Below, in pieces: positions 13,846 through 14,429 of a DNA stretch of 14,429 nt; positions within the stretch are counted from its first letter, which is position 1; the number at the start of each line of letters is the position of its first letter. The notes under the pieces are model-generated. The model saw only the letters and a list, made by a program, of their open reading frames with translations. It searched no databases and was not told where the DNA came from. The stretch comes from JBBSGC01 sp038254525 (GTDB lineage: Bacteria > Actinomycetota > Actinomycetes > Propionibacteriales > Nocardioidaceae), in assembly GCA_038254525.1 (NCBI GenBank), contig JBBSGC010000043.1, positions 1-14,429 on the forward strand. The letters are read 5' to 3'. Position numbers and translations under genes: made by a program.

Positions 13846-14315
13846 CGAGGGTCCGTGCGACCGCTAGCGCCCGCGGGTGGTTCCCGGCCGCTGTGGGCGG
13901 CGACTGCCCGGCGCAGCGTGCGCAGCATGCGCAGCGCCCGGTCCCCGTCGGACCCCTGCAGAGCCAGCACAGCGACCGTCCGGCCGTCGGAGGTGTCGAT
14001 GCTCGCCCACGGCGCTCCGCGGGCCAGATGGATTGCGACGACCTGCGCCCAGTCGAGGTGGTGACAGCGGTAGCCGTTGCGCACGTCGAGCCCGACGTCG
14101 TCGAAGCTCACCGACGCGCGGGCGATGCCCAGCAGGACCGCCAGCGCGGCGAGCAGCACCAAGACCAGCGTTGCTCGCTGGAAGGTCGTGAACGAGTCGC
14201 GCACCGGGGCCGGAAAGCCCATCCACATCACGACAGCAACGGTGACCAGGCAACCGCCGGCGACCACCGCCACGACACTGGCGCCCAGCGGCCGGTAGGT
14301 CGTGCGCCGGGTCAC
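13842..14315 (-). CDS. PH-domain membrane protein (bacterial PH-like)
   Basis: 157-residue protein from GTG at 14315. Two hydrophobic spans lie near the N-terminus: about 12-33 (ASVVAVVAGGCLVTVAVVMW) and 48-65 (TLVLVLLAALAVLLGIA). A cytoplasmic PH-like domain follows (about 66-140), with ASVSFDDVGLDVRNGYRCHH, LDWAQVVAIHLARGAPWASI and GRTVAVLALQGSDGDRA, the usual pattern of small actinobacterial PH-domain membrane proteins. The tail is short and disordered. Function unknown; such domains usually serve membrane anchoring or protein contact. The open frame extends to a TTG at 14411, adding 32 polar residues, but family members normally begin near TYRP, so I prefer the GTG. Its TAA overlaps the stop of the convergent epimerase gene. 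Confidence 0.78.
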   Translation of the reverse strand: MTRRTTYRPLGASVVAVVAGGCLVTVAVVMWMGFPAPVRDSFTTFQRATLVLVLLAALAVLLGIARASVSFDDVGLDVRNGYRCHHLDWAQVVAIHLARGAPWASIDTSDGRTVAVLALQGSDGDRALRMLRTLRRAVAAHSGREPPAGASGRTDPR

Positions 14316-14429
14316 GTTGCGGCGCCGGTTCCCGGTGCCCGGCGAGGGGCTGGTCGAGCGTCCTTCATCGACTCCATCTCGCAGACGTTCCAGGCACGGT
14401 GCAGCAGACAAAGGTTACGCGGCCGCCCC
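14316..14429 (-). other. Upstream region of the PH-domain gene, window edge
   Basis: This 114-base region precedes the chosen GTG. It holds a possible -10 element TAACCT (14417-14412, minus), which would start a transcript near 14405 with a leader of about 90 bases and would rule out the TTG start at 14411. No -35 can be judged because the window ends. I see no terminator or other gene here. Confidence 0.25.

Overview
This is a high-GC, strongly G/C-third-position stretch of an actinomycete chromosome. The evidence is the 16S rRNA 5' region, the actinobacterial rRNA leader element, the gene order infC-rpmI-rplT-trmH...pheS-pheT, GTG starts, and a PheS with a CxxC/CxxC insert. I would place it loosely near the Frankiales/Sporichthya/Geodermatophilus type of actinomycete. 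The 404 bases of 16S visible here are not enough for me to name a genus without a database search. The window is mostly a housekeeping (translation) region; I do not see a mobile element, CRISPR array, tRNA, or a clear defence or secondary-metabolite system.

Layout. Everything from about 11869 down to 1 is on the minus strand, reading right to left: an SseB-domain protein (11869-11381); a long structured leader; infC (starting at a rare ATC codon); rpmI; rplT; a TrmH/SpoU-type 2'-O-methyltransferase; an orphan PAS histidine kinase; pheS-pheT (stop and start share one base); argF-mpg (4-base overlap); tyrS; and a 455-base region with two good rRNA promoters and a conserved leader, leading into the first 404 bases of a 16S rRNA gene cut by the window edge. 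On the plus strand, 11924-13845 holds a tightly packed three-gene unit: a small membrane protein, a uridine-kinase-like P-loop protein and an aldose-1-epimerase-like protein. It converges on a minus-strand PH-domain membrane protein (14315-13842), and the two stop codons overlap.

How it fits together. IF3, L35 and L20 form the classic ribosome-supply operon. It is followed by an RNA methyltransferase, the two subunits of phenylalanyl-tRNA synthetase, tyrosyl-tRNA synthetase and an rRNA operon, so nearly the whole minus strand serves translation. The exceptions are argF and mpg. In relatives such as Mycobacterium tuberculosis, pheST is followed by a full argCJBDFRGH cluster, with mpg-tyrS further on. 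Here only argF remains at that place.

Most notable points: the ATC start and structured leader of infC; a His-to-Thr change in the class I HIGH signature of TyrS; the arginine cluster reduced to argF; and a cytosolic histidine kinase with no response regulator inside a translation gene block. All are worth checking, but none by itself proves a new system.
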